From: Spodoptera frugiperda
Taxonomy: Eukaryota; Arthropoda; Insecta; Lepidoptera; Noctuidae
Direction: 5' to 3'
Assembly: GCF_023101765.2 (NCBI RefSeq)
Contig: NC_064226.1
Span: forward strand, 14,081,251-14,145,250
Length of the DNA stretch: 64,000 bases
Made by a program: the position numbers and the translations under genes. The notes under the pieces are model-generated. The model saw nothing but the letters and a program-made list of their open reading frames with translations, ran no database searches and was not told where the DNA came from. Positions within the stretch are counted from its first letter, which is position 1, and every line of letters begins with the position of its first letter. Of the stretch, positions 1-12,690 are shown piece after piece.

Positions 1-3000
1 GGCAAAAACAATTAAAAGTGAGACAAGGATAGAAGTCAAACCATATGAGCTTAATCTAATACGAGTCAGATAAAACGATAAAGGCTGAAAGCATTGCCTA
101 GTATTAAGTACACGGGTTTTTCTTTTACATAAATCGCGAATGTCAAAAATAAATGATAATACATTATCGATACAGATCTCCATGTTCCCGATCCGAGTTA
201 TCAGCCAGTACATGTGATAAGCCTACATTATCATATTTTCTTTTTTAAATGAAAGGTGTATAACCTGTTATGGACACTTGAACATTTTCCAAAAATAACG
301 ATGATGAAATGTTTTGTTGTTAACGGTAGGGAAAAGCCTAGTAATCCTGATTGGATTACTTTTTTAGGTTAGTAATCGCTTTGGAAATCTCTTCTGTATA
401 CAAATATAATTAAATCATCGGCTGTAAAACAATAGGTACAAGTATTGTGTACGTAGAATAAATCCATTGTTTTAGTAATCGTTACGTAAGGAAGGATTAA
501 GTGTAACGATTGATAACGGAATTATTGTAGATGGAAATTTTCCTTTTTTACCTGTTGCTTGTTTGTGAAGAAAATTTTATCTCTACGTCTTTACTATTGT
601 CAGTAGACCACGGTAGGTCAAGTAGAGTAATAAGTGCTTAAATTAAACTTGAATTAGGTTTAAGTGCTTTTCAAACATGTACCTAAATGTCATGGTAATA
701 CAGGTGAAGCCTATATATTTCCTAAATAATCAAGTACTGTTTGCAAATAAGAATATCTGCTAACCTTCACCAGTCGACATTGAATCGGAGGTCGATTTTC
801 TCAAAGATGATGGCCATTTTATTGTTAATCCGTTAGCGAAGTTTGTTAGTGTTTGAAATAATGTAATGATGCTAAATAATTTAATAAGATTAAATAATGA
901 TGTTGGTAATGTTCGCGTGATTGCCGGTATCATCAATGTTAAGCTAATTTAAAGGTATGGCAATGAATACCTACTTATCAACACTACTTATAGAAAAATA
1001 TAACATGAATGTATAATTTATGTATTTAAACAGTAATTGCTTCTATAAAACCCTTCTATAATAATGGTACTTTAGGTTTTGTGTTCATAACGATAATACA
1101 TCACTTTCCGTAAACGTGATACCTTTATCTCGATTGCTGTTGACATTAAAAACAATAGCGAATCTAGGAGAATTTCCAATGCAGAAGTTTCTCGAATGTA
1201 TTTCATTCTTGTTTACTGTTTTTGTATTTTCGCATTACCATATTTTTGTTTGCTTGAAAAATATTTGGCGGTACGATTTCCTGTCGAAATTTTACAATAC
1301 TTCTGAAGTTAGTCACGTCAGCATTATCTCACGTTAGTGCAATGAGGAATTAAAAGTGCATTGATAGCGTTATCAATCAAAAACAATCGATTTATTACGT
1401 TAATCGATTAGCGACATTAATCGATGTTTTGATTGTTTGATAAACGGCCGCTATGTCGTCGTGGCTGGAGGAATGCGTATGACATTCCTTATGTAATGAT
1501 AAGGTAATATCTTCGTTGCATTGACATTTCAAATATGTCACAGATTAAAGTGACGAGAAAGTGACAGTATGCACTTGTATGCAGAGTGCAAATTCGTGTT
1601 ACATACGTATGTTTCAAAACTTTTGAAAGACGTGGAATTAATATAACTAGTCACATCTAGATTCATTCTTATTTCATTTTATGTGACCTATTTTTGGCAC
1701 AGAAATAAATCTCGACATGTTTTCATTCATAGAACAGTTTTCGTCTCTGTATTTCATGCAAAATAAAAACTTAAATGTACTATTCAAAATTGAATACTGA
1801 AGTCATTTTAATTTTTAACTAAAATTAATTTATATTTTTTCCTCTTAAAAAACACCGAGCTACTAGATAAGGTTGATTGATTGCTTTTTCTTACACTTCT
1901 ATTGTGTACAGTAGCGAAATATTTTATCTATTGTAAAACAAATATTTTATTTTTTCCCTACAAGTCTTTCTTTAGTGATCAATTGTTTTGCAAATAGATT
2001 CCAAAGGTTTCGTGAAGATCAAAGGACAATAAGAGACAAAATGTCAGTAGCATTAGTCGATAAGATTAGTTAGGCTTAGGTGCTAAGTTATCTAGACCTT
2101 AAGTCACTCATGGATACATTATCTTTTTTTCGCAGTCATGTGATTTGAGTATTAAAAAGTATTGTGAAAACTAAAGTATATAATTATTTCGAATTATGCA
2201 ATGTCTGCTATTGCGTCATACAGGCGAGGCTTTTGATATAATTTTAACATTTCTTTGTGCATTTTTAATGCTTAGTGCTTACCTACGTCAAAGCAAGCGT
2301 CGATCATATTACGCGTATGTAAGCAACAATTGATAATATTTTTAATGAAGGTTGAATCTAACTAGAGTTTTCCTATTTTCACTTTATATTATGATTAATT
2401 GAATATTCTATGAACATAATCATGAGTCTCTGACATGTAAAGATAAGGGCAATCTTAAGCATGTAGGTACTTTCCAATTAAGTTTTTAATGTTGAGTCAC
2501 AAAACGTAGATCTATTTATAACTTTATCTTTTAACAGTTTATGAGTCAACGTGTCTATATTTAGCGCCACTAGCATTGCTAAGTGGTACAGTAATGACGC
2601 TCAGGTTCCGCAGATTTCTCATAAACAAACACGCGTTTATGACTGCTAATATAATTTTATTTCCACTGAAAACTGGAACGTATTAAACTGAAACGTTACT
2701 TTTTATTTGTTTTCATTTATTTCAGTTATTTTCCGATTTTGAGCCTTAAAGTAATCACTTAATGAATCGAAACACTACGTTTTCAGGTATTGAAATATTT
2801 CATAACTTCCTATTGTTAGAGAACCGTGGGAACTGAAGGCACGCGCCCCTATTCAGTGGGCGGTGGCAAACGAACAATGCCTTTTATATTGTGCTTATTG
2901 TAAGAGTGATAGAGGTGAATTTTCTTTGCAGTAATAAGGCAGTAAGTCTGCAGGTTGCAATAACAAGATCACGAGGGGTATAAACAGCAGTGGACAGTTA

Positions 3001-6000
3001 CGTGCCTGTCGACACGTATCTACACGTACACGTTGTTTTGAGATCGATTTCATTGCCTATAGCTCTTGAAAAAGAGGCTGCTGAACGTATAAAACTCACT
3101 AGAATAACTTCTAGTCCTTTGTGATCGTGTTAAACTATTTAAGATTTAACGATTTTTGCAATAAATGAGAGGGTTTAGTAGAAAATTTTATGAGTTTTAA
3201 ATGGGTTATTTTCCTTTATACGTTTGTTGCTTTGAAAACAGAAACTATGAGTTGTTTGGCAGGAATTCTGAAACGTAATACTGCCTTCTGTTCTAGTGTT
3301 AGTTTGAGCGAAAGGTAGCCTATTTTTGTGTTATTCCTAGTACTGTTTTATTGGCTAAACTAGTTTCGTGACATGTGCTGACCTCGTTTGTGCCCTGGTC
3401 ACAGTCCAACAGTTTCTTCCGTGTTATCATTATCACCGCACCGGCCGGAACACTTTGTTTTGTTTTCCTGTTTATGTCGTTAATAGCATAAATTGTTGAC
3501 TCAACTAGTTATTACATGGTTTCTTCTATTTGACATTGTCGCGTCTTTTTGTAAATATATTGATTATTGCTATTACTTATCTAAAAGTATTTGTTGGTTT
3601 AAACCATTATTGGCTCATGTCATAGTAAGATTTCTCACAGTAACCAATCATACCCAAAGTATTTTAACAAACTGTGTTATTGTTATCATAGATTGTTCAT
3701 CCGCAAATGTATATTTCTCTAAGACATATATCATGATCGAAGGTCGATGTTAAAACGCATTGACACTAATAAGTGCCCTATATACGTGGTTGTCAATTAA
3801 TATTATTGAACGACCATTGTCGCTATGTGGGCTATGAATCGAAGTTGCATCATGCAGTTACATTCCTACACAATTGAATATGTATGTATTGTAGAGCCGC
3901 TAGAATATTCTATTCTGAAAATATAAGACATTATACGTTATACACATCTATTGTGTATTGGCTTGATGTTTTTAAACTATCTTTTGCGGTACAGTGGACT
4001 AAGATTCAATTTAAATCATTAGATAAATAGTTGTTATTCTAAAGTATTCCCATATATGCATAGATGTGTATAAAATAAAGGAAAACGGAAAAGCGTACGG
4101 AAATAAAGTCTTAGTTAATAAAAAAGTAATTGAAAACAATTAATGTGAAAGAAGCATGATTAGTAGTTTCCATTTTTATGCAAATCCGTGAGTTTCAAGG
4201 CAAAAGCGACCAAAATAGAACATTGGCATTAAAGTGAAACTATGGTTGTAATGTACAAAAAAAAACCTTTAAATTTTTTATCTCTTAAAAGGGTTTAGAT
4301 AAGGTTCAGTTTAAAGTAAAGGAAGCAAATGATAACTAATGGTAGTTTAAGATTAAAATCTACATAATCATGTTCCTTAAAATAAATTCCTTTCAAATCT
4401 TTAAAAGTTAAAACCCTTTAAATTATTGACATAATCGTATCACTTGAGTTTACGTGCGCATTACGTCAGTATAAAAAGAAACTTTAATTTCGTCATAATC
4501 TATTTTTTTTTATTATTCCTATAACCGCAGCCCTATTGACAATATCCGTGACACACAGACAGCCTGACCTCGGTTTAGGCTAGATATCTAGATCCATTCT
4601 AATTGAAACCTACAGTACTTTCTCAAACAACTTTGAGAAGCATTCAAGCCTTTGATAGACTTTTGGAACATTCGCGAAAATAATCCTTATTGTTACGAGA
4701 AAGACGCTGGAATAAGCCAATAGCCTTATATGTTAATTATTATGTTCTTTTAAGTACATTGTTCCTTGTATTAAGTATAGTAATTTCTGATAGATGTAGA
4801 ATTCTAAAAGCCTTCACCTAGGCTTAAGGAAATGTACCTGGTATAATAAAATTTTAATTTATATTCTTTTACATTAATTGGCGCCCTACTGGGAACATTT
4901 CAAGATTAGTTCTTTCGATTACTATAATCCAGGTTACACGTGGATAATGTTTCTAGGCAAAGCCTTATTAGGTCATCAAGATAGACGTGTTTTAGGATGT
5001 CTAGATGATACACGTGTGTCCGTCCGATCCCAAGTATCAACAAGCTCATTGTTTATGATCCCAGACACATATTAACTAATGTTTATACTTTTATACACTA
5101 TAAAGATTTATTTTCTAAGTATTTTGAACTTAATTGGCGTTGTTTAGAAGATTAAATAGTTTGGAAGTAAAAATTAGTCACAATATCAAAATACATAAGT
5201 GATATTTTTTACGCATGCACACGGTTTTCAGACAGTGATGTGTTTCGATGACGTGATGTACTTCATGACGATTGTTTCTGAATATTGATTTGATCTTAGT
5301 GTTTATTTTATCACTCATGACCTTATTGACACTACCGCTAAAAGTTCTATATATTATGTATAGAAGAGTGTTGACCCCGACAATTATATTTGGTTTTTTA
5401 GTTAGCCGCATCTTATTCTAATTGCAATCATTACAATGCTTTCTTTTGATTCTTTAGCCTGATAAATTGACTATTATTATATCGTCAGGTATGATCCATC
5501 CAATTTATATTTTAATAATAGATATGAATATCAAATTATACTTTTGAAAGTCGTTTAAACGCCAATCTACTTATTCTTCATCCTTCAGCCATCTTGAAAT
5601 GTAGTCAATGTAGTCCGTCTTAAACTATATAACGTTAGAACTTCAAATATGTAGGTATCGATAGTAAATTTATAGGAAGTTTTTACAGTAAATAGGTATT
5701 ATCTGTTACTTATGGTTATCACGACATGTAAGTAAGTTATCGTTTAAATCTAAACTGATAGTTTAGTCGTATCGTTTGATTGACAGTCTTATTTTTTTCA
5801 CAAGATAATGGCGCAGTTATTTTGTTCTGTAGACTAGCTACTTCTGCGCGTTTCAACCCGCTGTACACGCCTCCTTTTAATCGTAGTGTGATGTTTTACA
5901 AGCTAGTTTTCTCGATAAATTGACTATACAATCAGCTTTATATTTGAATATCTATAAGATTAAAAAAGATATCAAAATAATCTTCCATATGTTAGATGCA

Positions 6001-6973
6001 ATGTTATGTATATTTCAGCATACCTATGTAATTACTATGACCTGTAAATAATTTTGTTAGCATTGACGAAACGCAAGTTATGATTACTATTCTATTTGTG
6101 GTTAAGTTGGCTGTCTCGAGGTTTTTGCAATTTAGTTAAATAGTCGTCTGTCTAACTGTTAGAATAAATTGAAATTATTCGAGGCTTTAGTTGTGACTAG
6201 AGAAACTGGTGTTTCTATAAGCGTATGGAAGCCATTTTATTTATTGTTATTCGTAGTTTTCAATTGTAGTGAAAGTAAAGAAAGAACGGTGACCGATATT
6301 TAAAAGAGATATATATGTATTTATGTATGTGTTAATTACGTATTGATAACAATTACTACTAATGATATACATTATACGGCTTTGAGTAGTTGATACATTG
6401 TTCCGGAAAAGCTACAGGGACTTTGCACCGATCACGATACTTGAGATTAAGTAGAACGTGCTGATCTTAAATCCTTTGTGACATGCATCACGAGTTCTGC
6501 TGATAACGGAGCTTAGCGTCATGCTTCTACAGAATGAATAGCCTCGGCAACTCTCATTAAGTGAAATTGCTAATTAAGATAAGGAGATCGGCTTTCATTC
6601 AAGATTCAATATCAAATGCGGCCTTGTGAAAATGTCTACAAAGTATTCGCATGGCAAGCTTTGTTTTTGTGTTTATTTTTATTTTGAGTACCCCATCAAT
6701 AATAGAAATATGTCAAAGAAAATTTGAGTGTTTGGAAAATGATGCGGACGCGACGCGACGGTCGTCACTCACGACTTGCTACGCCCGGAACGAACCAACG
6801 TCTACACGTAATCATTTTTCACACGCTGAAAACTCTCATCTAGGCTGAAAATTTTTATACACTTCCAGTGGGACTGAACTAATAACACATTGAAACACTG
6901 TATCCACTGCCAGGCATTTTCTACAAGAGAATGTTACCAACGTAACCTCGCAAAAAAGAAAGTCCGTACTCAC
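1..6973. other. Gene-poor AT-rich stretch
   Basis: No convincing coding exon, tRNA or rRNA is visible here. The short open frames are AT-rich and stop-bounded, with no recognisable protein motif. If the minus-strand exon at 6974-7224 is real, this stretch would be, at least in part, its downstream intron. Two slightly GC-richer patches (about 2820-2880 and 3395-3450) have no further support as promoters or exons. Confidence 0.5.
1362..1455. repeat. Imperfect foldback with three ATCGAT words at 17-bp spacing
   Basis: ATCGAT occurs at 1386, 1403 and 1420, exactly 17 bp apart. The outer sequences are imperfect inverted repeats: CAATCAAAAACAATCGATT on the left faces AATCGATGTTTTGATTG on the right, and a TAGCG/CGCTA pair lies further out. 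ATCGAT is the core bound by Onecut/CUT-type homeodomain proteins (established for that family). Whether this is a regulatory site or an old palindromic repeat cannot be decided from sequence alone. Confidence 0.4.
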
Positions 6974-7224
6974 ACGTATGCTTTCGTCTCCTGCACCCGA
7001 ACGAGGGCCTGCTTGAAGTGGTCGTAGCAGATCTTGGTGTACTTGGTGGACACAGCCAGGAGGTCTGGCTGGTACTCCACCTCCTTCTGTTTCTCCGAAC
7101 AGTGGGGATCAGTCACAATATTGTGCTTCTTCTTCATTCTGTCTAAGGTACGCGAGGGTACGTGGGCCGGCGCCACTGGTGCCGGGGCCGATTCTATCAC
7201 GTCACGGGTACACATATTACACAT
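6974..7224 (-). CDS. Candidate 5' coding exon of an unidentified gene
   Basis: The frame opens at ATG 7224, with an in-frame TAA directly upstream. It runs 83 codons plus 2 nt to a strong splice donor: the minus strand reads CGT|GTGAGTAC at 6973/6974. If translation ran past the donor it would stop two codons later (GTG TGA), which fits an exon boundary. A second in-frame Met begins MKKKHNIVTDPHCSEKQ, and the exon ends near VRVQETKAYV. Composition is mixed charged and aromatic, with a C-terminal half (EVEYQPDLLAVSTKYTKICY) that looks like folded protein. I do not recognise the family. The exon is CpG-rich relative to its surroundings and follows a plausible promoter. The remaining exons would lie to the left, perhaps outside the window; none is identified. 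Alternatives are a chance open frame in a CpG-rich promoter, or an internal exon with an unseen acceptor. Confidence 0.5.
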
Positions 7225-7256
7225 CTTTTATGAACAAACACGCTGTACGCACGTTC

Positions 7257-7300
7257 ACTGACCGTATGGCCGGCGCGCGCGCCGTTCACGTATATAAGTC
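7257..7300 (-). promoter_or_regulatory. Possible core promoter for the 6974-7224 exon
   Basis: On the minus strand TATATA (7296-7291) is followed 37 nt later by TCAGT (7261-7257), the arthropod initiator core. The ATG would lie 35 nt downstream of that start site. The flanks (about 7140-7370) are unusually CpG-rich for the window, including GGCGCGCGCGCC. The TATA-to-initiator distance is several bases longer than usual, so this is a suggestion only. Confidence 0.3.
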
Positions 7301-8978
7301 GATAATTTCGTATCCCCACCACCGAGCGTGTGACGCAAGGTGTGCAACGGCGCCGCTGATAACGCGGGAAATTGATTTAATGGGGGTTCGACGTAGAGAC
7401 ATCAATTTTCATTTGGTTTCTGCGCATTATACGGTTTTCAGAATTTTCCTTGCATTTCCATTTCAATTTTCCACGCTATAGATATTAATTTAATTAATTG
7501 GTTAAGATAGATTTACCGGTAAAAAGGTTTTGTTTAAACAGACGGTTGACTTATTTACATCTTTTGATATTATAATGAAAATTTTAGGTATATCATTATA
7601 TTTATAACGGTAATGCCTTAATCATGTGTAATTAGTGTCAGAAGAAGTATAACAAATTTTTCACAAGATGACGTGCATATATGTTTGTTTCCACTGAAAA
7701 ACAGGCGCGTAGTTTTATCACAAACCACCGCTTTTAGTGATTTAGATGGTACATGGTTGTTTCTTCTAAAATTCGTAGCCTAACTTCACGGAGCCATGTA
7801 AGACTGTAGTTGGCATAATTAGGTACCTTTATACAAATAGGAGAGAATTTATAAATAATCATTTACAGCGTTGTATAAAGTTACTTCAAATATATTGAAA
7901 AAAATCCCTTTTTAAAAGAAATTACTTCAGGAAATGAACTTCAGTTTACTTACTAGAGAAGTATAATGCCTTTTATCTCACCAGTTGCTACCAAAACTAA
8001 CTAGTTCGCCGCGGTGCGATTTATCTAATGTTATTATCTATCACAATTGAAACTGAACAGTACAAATCTAAGCTACGATGTAGAGTTACAATTTCCATAT
8101 TTTTCCTCTTATCTATATGGTACGTAATGATCTTCATATAGCTATATGAAAATCAATCCTTTTCAGTAGATTATTGAAATATTTCATTTTTGAGGAAGGT
8201 TTAAGTATATTCGTAAAGATTTGAATACTGTGGGCGAAATAGTTGTTTCGAGTTACTGAAAGTACCCAACTGAAAACACAGCTTTTATTTCACAAATCTA
8301 AAATTTGACCTGAATGTAGATTACTAGAGTGTAGAGACTTAGCGCCTGTTTCACCATCTTCATATAAGTGCCCGATAAACTTATGGGACAGATAGTACAT
8401 TCAAATTACATTCTTAATTCAAAGTTATCTGATACATAGCATAGATACATAGCATAAGTCCTAAATAAGATATTGAAAGAAAAAAACATTTACCGCATTG
8501 TCTGCAGTAACGGCAACATACGGTAACGTATACAAAATAACCGGTAAAAACTAGTAGTGGATGTTTTACTACATTATTTTATTTGACTTTAGTTCCAAAC
8601 AAACACAAACATACGTTTTGTATCCCACCCACCTCAGGAGTAGCGGTGACGCAAAGGTGTCATGTGACTGACACTAAGATAAATAAGATTCTCTATATCT
8701 TTGTGAAACTTATGTGGGATTTATATTTTGTATCTGTTCTGTACGATGCACCAGTGATGATTCAACATCTAAATATGTAAGAAAATGTATCAAAGATTTG
8801 CTAATTAATTGTAGTTATCTGGCAATTGAGCTGCGAATGTGATGTCATTTTAAGCGGGTTCCGGAGGGCAGAGGGCAGAAACTTAATTTTAAATTCGGTT
8901 AAATCTGGTTAATAAACAGTAAATACGATTATGTAGCAAGGAAAAAGACCAAAATAAAAAAATGAAATTAGATACATT
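7301..8978. other. No gene seen
   Basis: AT-rich, stop-filled sequence. Apart from the CpG-rich border with the candidate promoter (to about 7370), nothing beyond short AT-rich words is visible. Confidence 0.5.
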
Positions 8979-8981
8979 TAA

Positions 8982-9168
8982 GGGCGGCCGTACACGGACG
9001 GCTTCAAGCAGTTATAACCGACTGCTTGAAGCCGCGACGGCACGATGAACTATAGCCATTCATTCGCTGCCGTACACACGACTGCTCGAGCAGTCGCGAA
9101 CACTTCAAGCCGTCAACGGCTTCAAGCAGTCGACGCCGACCGCTCGAGCAGTCCGTGTACGGCCGCTC
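8982..9168. mobile_element. Harbinger-like MITE, highly self-complementary
   Basis: A 187-bp element with 18-bp terminal inverted repeats: GGGCGGCCGTACACGGAC on the left and GAGCGGCCGTACACGGAC read from the right, 17 of 18 identical. It is flanked by a direct TAA at 8979-8981 and 9169-9171. A 3-bp TAA/TTA duplication and GGGC-type ends fit PIF/Harbinger elements. Inside are further palindromic modules: a 14-bp perfect stem (8999-9012 with 9021-9034), the palindrome CTGCTCGAGCAG twice, and repeated GGCTTCAAGCAG words in both orientations. It is GC-rich in AT-rich surroundings and encodes no protein of its own. Short open frames across it are by-products of its low stop density. Confidence 0.8.
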
Positions 9169-10525
9169 TAAGTGTTTTAAACGCATTTATTTATCTTTAT
9201 ATTATACGTTTGTCGCCCTATATCTTAAAAAATGAATTCTAAAATTTAGCAAAGTACCCTATTACTTAAACTAAAGTAATTGTATTCTTAAGCAAAGGTA
9301 ACAAAAGGATCACTTATCAGTATTTCGATCTTTCAAATAAGTTGCACTATTGTTGCGAAACAAATGTAGTTTATCTACGTCTACGTATTAACTACGTCTC
9401 GTTTTCTAAGATAACTCTCGAGTCAATATTTCTACATTTCAGGTCGTTGAGACTCAAGTCTAAATACTGAGAGTAAATACCAATCACTCTACTAAGTGTA
9501 GTCTTGTTTCGTAATGTAAAGAAATTTTTATTAGCATGTTTTGACTAGGAGAGCGGTTAAAAAGGCATTTTTATGTACTTAGAAGGAACAAATTTTTTAA
9601 TAGCCATTTCCCAACTGACTGCCAATTTTAATAACTGATCTCAATCCAATCTTAATCTTAGATTAAAATCGATTTTGGCCATTAGTTCTATAAAGTTTCT
9701 GTCAAAAATGAAAATTGATCCAAAGATTTTGTATTAAACTCAGTTATTGAAATTAGTAGTTAGTTAACATTGGAATAATTATCCTTTTTAACTATGATCC
9801 AAGATTACATTTAAGTTCAGCAATGTAGTTAAATGAAAGCTGTACATTGTGAGTCAATAAATGCACTCTCTTATTTCTCATGTACCTATATTATGTACGT
9901 GGAAAACATCTTAATGATCTATGAATAAGGATACCTTATTCTGACACAAATATCAATGTGACTTTTCCTAGTCGTTACTAAGTGAAGTTATTTTGAAACC
10001 ACCGACTTTCTGTAGGAAAATCTTATGAGGAAGGAAATCTGAATTTGTTATTAAAGCCTACGATCGTAAAGACGCCTTGAGGAAGCTTGGTAACTAATAT
10101 ACATTGCTTCTCTCTATGAGAAGAAAACTTAGTCCTGTAGTAGGACAATGTACAGGCATAATGTTACTACAGTGTATGTATGTAAAGGTTCAATAACTTA
10201 GTGAGGCGTTCACCGCCTGATTTAAGAAATCTTTAAGTGCTATGTGCTCATATTAAGGGATTTACATATGTAATCATTATTTCATAAAGAATTTGCCGTA
10301 CTTTGTATGTGAAGATTACTATATATAATATGTTAAATGTATCTATAATTAAATATTTATCATTTACCTAATCTTAATAGCTCTATATCTGTTGGTTTAA
10401 AAATGTAAATATAGTTTATCAATAATTAGGCTTGCCGTAGCCGTGACTAACATTTGAACAAAGATTGAAATCGTAAGTTGTACGGTATTTTGTAGCCTAA
10501 TGTAATTATGGTTTTACCTAAAGAA

Positions 10526-10578
10526 AAACTCATCATCATTATCATCATCAATCAATCAATCAATCATTATTATCATAT
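10526..10578. repeat. Simple repeat (ATC)n/(ATCA)n
   Basis: TCATCATCATTATCATCATC runs into four ATCA units, then a further ATTATTATCAT stretch. Confidence 0.9.
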
Positions 10579-10755
10579 CAGGCAAAAGGGTCTACTGTTG
10601 AATCTTCCTTAGTATCCATGCTTCTCACTAATTCTGAGTTTATTCGTTTGTGTGGCATTTAAGACTAAACAGCTTGACCAACCATAATGATATTTCTCAT
10701 TAATTATAGCTAAATACTGGCGGGTTTTTAAATCTGTGTGTTTCCTTACACTAAC

Positions 10756-10795
10756 CGAAACCCGTAAGAAACCGGGGGGTTTCTTACGGGTTTCG
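10756..10795. repeat. Perfect 18-bp hairpin with GGGG loop
   Basis: CGAAACCCGTAAGAAACC (10756-10773) pairs perfectly with GGTTTCTTACGGGTTTCG (10778-10795) across a 4-nt GGGG loop. GGCGGGT words occur on both sides (about 10720 and 10812). No T-run or gene end is nearby, and the stem is too short for a typical miRNA precursor. Confidence 0.85.
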
Positions 10796-11351
10796 CTGAG
10801 AAATAACTGTGGCGGGTCTTTTTTGTTAAGAAAAAAATGAGTTTTTATGGATTTACGAGAAAATAAAATTCACCTAAAAATATTTAAATCTTTTGTTGAC
10901 ACATTCTGACCAACGATTCTGGTCGTTATCAAACTGTATCTGAATTTATCTAATCTTTCAGTTTTTCAGATAGAATGTCGTGAAAAATAGCGTCTGTGTT
11001 AGTCGATGGGCTTGGCACTCGACCATTACACAAGGTTACAGTTTTCCATGAAATTATTGATATACTGCGCATGTACTGATAGCTACTGATAATATACCTT
11101 ACAGGTGAAACCTTAGTCAACTGTATACGAGTCATTTGTTTGTGTTTTTTTACATTTATGAGAAAAACATTGCCTATTAACAAACATGTTGACTGACTCA
11201 GATATGATGGAATTTATATCGGTTACATCTCAATCTGTTTTTCAGTGTTTCAGCATCTTATTTATCTCGCTAAAAGGATTATTAATATTCAGCACTTTTA
11301 TTTGTTAGTGGCATTCCTAAAATTAATCATGAGCTACATGAATAGTACTGT

Positions 11352-11465
11352 ACATACATACATACATACATAACCTCACGCCTTTTTCTCATGGGGTTCG
11401 GGTGGACAATGGGACGCCAATTGCTTTGCTACGAACCTTACATACCTCTTTCGTTTCATCAAGTA
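11352..11465. repeat. Interspersed repeat fragment behind an (ACAT)n run
   Basis: A short CATA/ACAT run leads into 'CCTCACGCCTTTTTCTCATG' and 'CAATTGCTTTGCTACGAACC'. I recall this arrangement from dispersed lepidopteran repeats. No open frame is present. Confidence 0.4.
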
Positions 11466-12625
11466 GTTTTTCAGAAAAGACTTACGGTATGTATTTTCAT
11501 GCATATTCGTCGGTTAAGGGTACATTTAATTTGGCCCTTCTTTAAATAAATATATCGCCAATCTAGTCGCTATATGTCCTTAAAAGTAATGTCATTTTAT
11601 AAATTCTATACAGCAGTAGCACTTTACTCTAATCTCCCAGTTCTAAATAGATAATCATCATATAAATATTACTGCGCGCTTGGTGGTCGATGTTTACTCT
11701 AAGTATAAATGTAGATGGGATTTTAACTCTGCTTGAGATCGTAATCTCCTGTAATAAAAACAAATGTGTGTAACTGTAATTTTTGCTCCGATCTGGGTGC
11801 ACTTTAAGTGCTAAGTGCAGTTTTTGTTTGATAAACTAATAGTTGCTTTAAGTGAATTTTGTATAGGTTTATTTTGTGTGTATGTAATTGAAGAGGAATT
11901 GTTTAAGAATTGGTCGTTTTTGCAGTTGTCTTCTTAGTAAGTGATTATCGTAGTCCGTCTTATAAAACAAAACCTTCTAAACATCATATTAGCTGTAACT
12001 GTAAGATATATAATATTTGATAGAAGCTCGAAATTAATGAATTGGTTTGTATTTTTATTTTATAAGGAAACAAAAGTTTAGTCTAGTTTTTTCCTGAGCG
12101 TAGCGTAACCTAATATCGATAGCAATATAGGTATTTAAGAATTAGGCGATTACCTACCTTATATTACTATTTTTGCCCAGGATGCACAATTATAGGTACT
12201 TAGCTACTACTACATACACAGGAATCTTAAAGTAAACTGCAATTGACGTGGAAACCGGTACTTCACACGCAAATCTTGAGATAGTTCAGTGGCTAACTGC
12301 TATGACGTTAAACCAAAGTGGCTAATGCTTGCAAAAAGAAAATGTTACTTTATAAGTTTTATAGCAATGACGTCAAAGAACAGGATATGGGTTTCCTCAT
12401 GTAGTTACGAAAGAAGGAACTTTCTTTTCTGAGAAGATCTCATTTATTTTTTCGTAAAGGTTTAGACCTGCGTAAGCATTTAGTTTTTTTAATTCTACGT
12501 ACGGAAGAAACCTACATACTAATATCTAATGTGTTCGTACATAAAGTGTAGCCAGCGTAGTTATTTACTTCTCCTACTGGTCTATTGTCTTTCTTTGAAT
12601 ATGTGAGAGGTGTAGCCATAATGAT

Positions 12626-12690
12626 TCAAAGTCAAAGTCAAAGTTATTTATTTCAATTAGACCAGGAAGGCACTTTTGAACGTCAAATTA
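12626..12690 (+). repeat. LINE 3'-tail-like fragment
   Basis: Contains 'GTCAAAGTCAAAGT' followed by 'AGGCACTTTTGAACGTCAAA'. I recall these words from the 3' untranslated tails of lepidopteran non-LTR retrotransposons. A longer relative is at 33806-33975. Confidence 0.4.

Larger units (their letters stand above)
9172..12625. other. No gene seen; a few small repeats
   Basis: AT-rich sequence without recognisable exons. It holds a simple repeat (10526-10578), a perfect hairpin (10756-10795) and a short interspersed-repeat fragment (11352-11465), listed separately. Confidence 0.5.

Noticed and set aside
9004..9242. Open frames on both strands over the palindromic MITE
   Set aside because: The sequence is a self-complementary non-coding MITE.
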